Shown here piece by piece: positions 62,737 to 64,000 of a stretch of DNA of 64,000 bases. Each line of letters begins with the position of its first letter. The first letter of the stretch is position 1. The DNA is from Ferruginibacter sp. Its GTDB lineage: Bacteria; Bacteroidota; Bacteroidia; Chitinophagales; Chitinophagaceae. Made by a program: the position numbers and the translations under genes. The stretch covers positions 1-64,000 of the forward strand of contig JAOQAK010000049.1 of assembly GCA_025963635.1 (NCBI GenBank), read 5' to 3'. The notes beneath the pieces are model-generated. The model had not been told where the DNA came from, searched no databases, and worked only from the letters and a program-made list of their open reading frames with translations.

Positions 62737-64000
62737 ATGAAAAAGAAATTAAACATCAAAAAACAACCTTCGCTAAAAAGCAGGGTTTCACATCTTCGAA
62801 AACCGGCAGATATGCATGCTATGGAATGGCAGACGATTTTACGAAGGCAAATCGCGGAAGATGAAAATTTTATTATTAAAAAAATGAGTGATGGATTGGT
62901 CTTTGGAGATTATAAAGTTGAAAGTCCAAAAACGTCTAATATCTATAAAGTTGCCCTGAGAAGTGCAGATAATTCACTCAATTTTTGCAGTTGCCCGGAT
63001 TTTAAAACCAACCAGTTAGGTACCTGTAAACATATTGAAGCTGTATTATTAAAGATTAAATCGAAGCCAGGTTCAAGAAAGCAATTGACCATTCCGTATA
63101 TTCCACCCTACACTTCTGTTTACCTCGATTACAGGGGAGAGCGAGAAGTAAGACTTCGGATTGGGACAGAAAATACTGCGGAATTCAAAAAACTTGCTGA
63201 AGCTTTTTTTGATAGCAGTTTGATTCTGCACGAATCATCGTTCTTAAAGTTTGAAGTTTTTCTAAAAAAAGCTCACGCCCTTCATCCTGAATTCAGGTGC
63301 TACACAGATGCGCTTGAATACATAGTGCAGGAACGAAACAGCCAACATCGTCAACAGTTGGTTGCCGAAAAAAGAAATGTTTTATTTAAAGGCATCAGCA
63401 ATACCAAACTATTTCGCTATCAACAAAAAGGTGTTCTGTTTGCAGTCAAAGCCGGAAGATGTATCCTTGCGGATGATATGGGTTTGGGTAAAACACTGCA
63501 AGCGATTGTGAGTACTGAGGCGCTGAGAAGAGAATTTAATATCAGCACAGCCCTTATCATTTGTCCTACGTCGCTTAAATACCAGTGGAAAACAGAAATT
63601 GAAAAGTTTACCGGTAATAAAAATGTATGCGTTGTTGAAGGCAATATCCTGGCAAGGAAAAAACTATACGCTTCCAATACTGCTGATTATATAATTGTAA
63701 GCTATCAAATGGCTTCGAATGATTTTATTTACCTCGATAATATGCAGGCTGATGTATTGATATTGGATGAGGCACAGCGTATTAAAAATTGGAAAACTAA
63801 AACATCGGCAGCAATAAAGAGAATTAAAACCACCTATGCTTTTGTTTTAACAGGAACGCCCGTGGAAAACAAAATTGAAGATCTTTATTCTTTGATGCAG
63901 ATCGTAAATCCTTTTAAACTTGGGTCGCTACACAACTTTTTATCGAGGCACCAGGTTACAGATGATGTTACCGGCAAAGTAATTGGCTACAAAGATTTAA
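62737..64000 (+). CDS. SWIM zinc finger SNF2-type helicase, 5' part
   Basis: The frame is open to the end of the window (421 residues seen). A basic N-terminus is followed by a SWIM zinc finger, C-S-C-P-D-F-K-T-N-Q-L-G-T-C-K-H (about 87-102). A spacer follows, then the first SNF2 lobe: Walker A in A-D-D-M-G-L-G-K-T (about 245), Walker B in L-I-L-D-E-A-Q-R-I-K-N (about 341-351), and motif III L-T-G-T-P-V-E-N-K-I-E-D. The second lobe lies outside the window. These proteins use ATP to move along double-stranded DNA; some belong to defence or repair systems, but nothing here decides this. Confidence 0.93.
   Translation, partial: MKKKLNIKKQPSLKSRVSHLRKPADMHAMEWQTILRRQIAEDENFIIKKMSDGLVFGDYKVESPKTSNIYKVALRSADNSLNFCSCPDFKTNQLGTCKHIEAVLLKIKSKPGSRKQLTIPYIPPYTSVYLDYRGEREVRLRIGTENTAEFKKLAEAFFDSSLILHESSFLKFEVFLKKAHALHPEFRCYTDALEYIVQERNSQHRQQLVAEKRNVLFKGISNTKLFRYQQKGVLFAVKAGRCILADDMGLGKTLQAIVSTEALRREFNISTALIICPTSLKYQWKTEIEKFTGNKNVCVVEGNILARKKLYASNTADYIIVSYQMASNDFIYLDNMQADVLILDEAQRIKNWKTKTSAAIKRIKTTYAFVLTGTPVENKIEDLYSLMQIVNPFKLGSLHNFLSRHQVTDDVTGKVIGYKDL

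Overview
The window comes from a Bacteroidota chromosome, most likely a soil or plant-associated member of the Chitinophagaceae or a close relative. The signs are SusC/SusD pairs, many secreted proteins ending their signal peptides in A-Q or S-Q, near absence of Shine-Dalgarno sequences, one promoter of the Bacteroidota type (TTTG, 21 bp, nATnTTTG), BtuB under a cobalamin riboswitch, and a B12-dependent methylmalonyl-CoA mutase. No rRNA, integrase or IS transposase was seen.

Layout. 1-2.9 kb: 3' part of methylmalonyl-CoA mutase, then a RES/Xre toxin-antitoxin pair with an inverted repeat against the antitoxin start. 3.1-25.3 kb: a large polysaccharide utilisation locus (PUL) with GH2, two heparinase II/III-type lyases, a BNR-propeller protein, a PL8 lyase, a GH105 unsaturated uronyl hydrolase, an alginate-lyase-fold/beta-helix fusion, two surface lipoproteins, SusD, SusC and an alginate-lyase-fold lipoprotein. 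Nearly every enzyme is a lyase or works on lyase products, so the substrate is probably a uronic-acid-containing polymer. No HTCS, sigma/anti-sigma pair or other regulator lies inside; a perfect LacI-family type palindrome sits upstream of susC. 25.3-31.2 kb: repeat-rich, gene-poor DNA enclosing a four-gene operon (26.8-30.6 kb). Two of its products are exported proteins of unknown family, the third looks like a divergent CHAT (caspase-like) protease, and the fourth resembles the small EACC1 partner of bacterial conflict-system effectors. I consider this the most likely undescribed system here.

31.2-43.2 kb: GH20 hexosaminidase, DoxX-like protein, a TPR histidine kinase with an N-terminal glycogen-binding-like domain, a zinc alcohol dehydrogenase, a subclass B3 metallo-beta-lactamase of the Gln116 type, a flavodoxin-reductase-like protein, DinB, tRNA-Arg, MarC and a TonB receptor. 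43.4-47.5 kb: a cobalamin-riboswitch-controlled group (BtuB, DUF6580 membrane protein, Cys-rich CWC protein, PP-loop ATPase). 47.7-58.8 kb: amino acid permease with a PLP lyase, TolC/HlyD export pair, a MurU-like nucleotidyltransferase overlapping a kinase-RapZ fusion, an outer-membrane-type unknown protein and RtcB.

58.9-64 kb: an overlapping small-gene pair (70 aa plus DUF6169), a decayed AAA ATPase, a YkuK RNase-H-fold protein, eight tightly packed and partly degenerate tRNA genes all on the minus strand, a promoter with two tiny ORFs each followed by a terminator hairpin, and the 5' part of a SWIM/SNF2 helicase running off the end. All assignments come from reading the sequence; no database search was possible.
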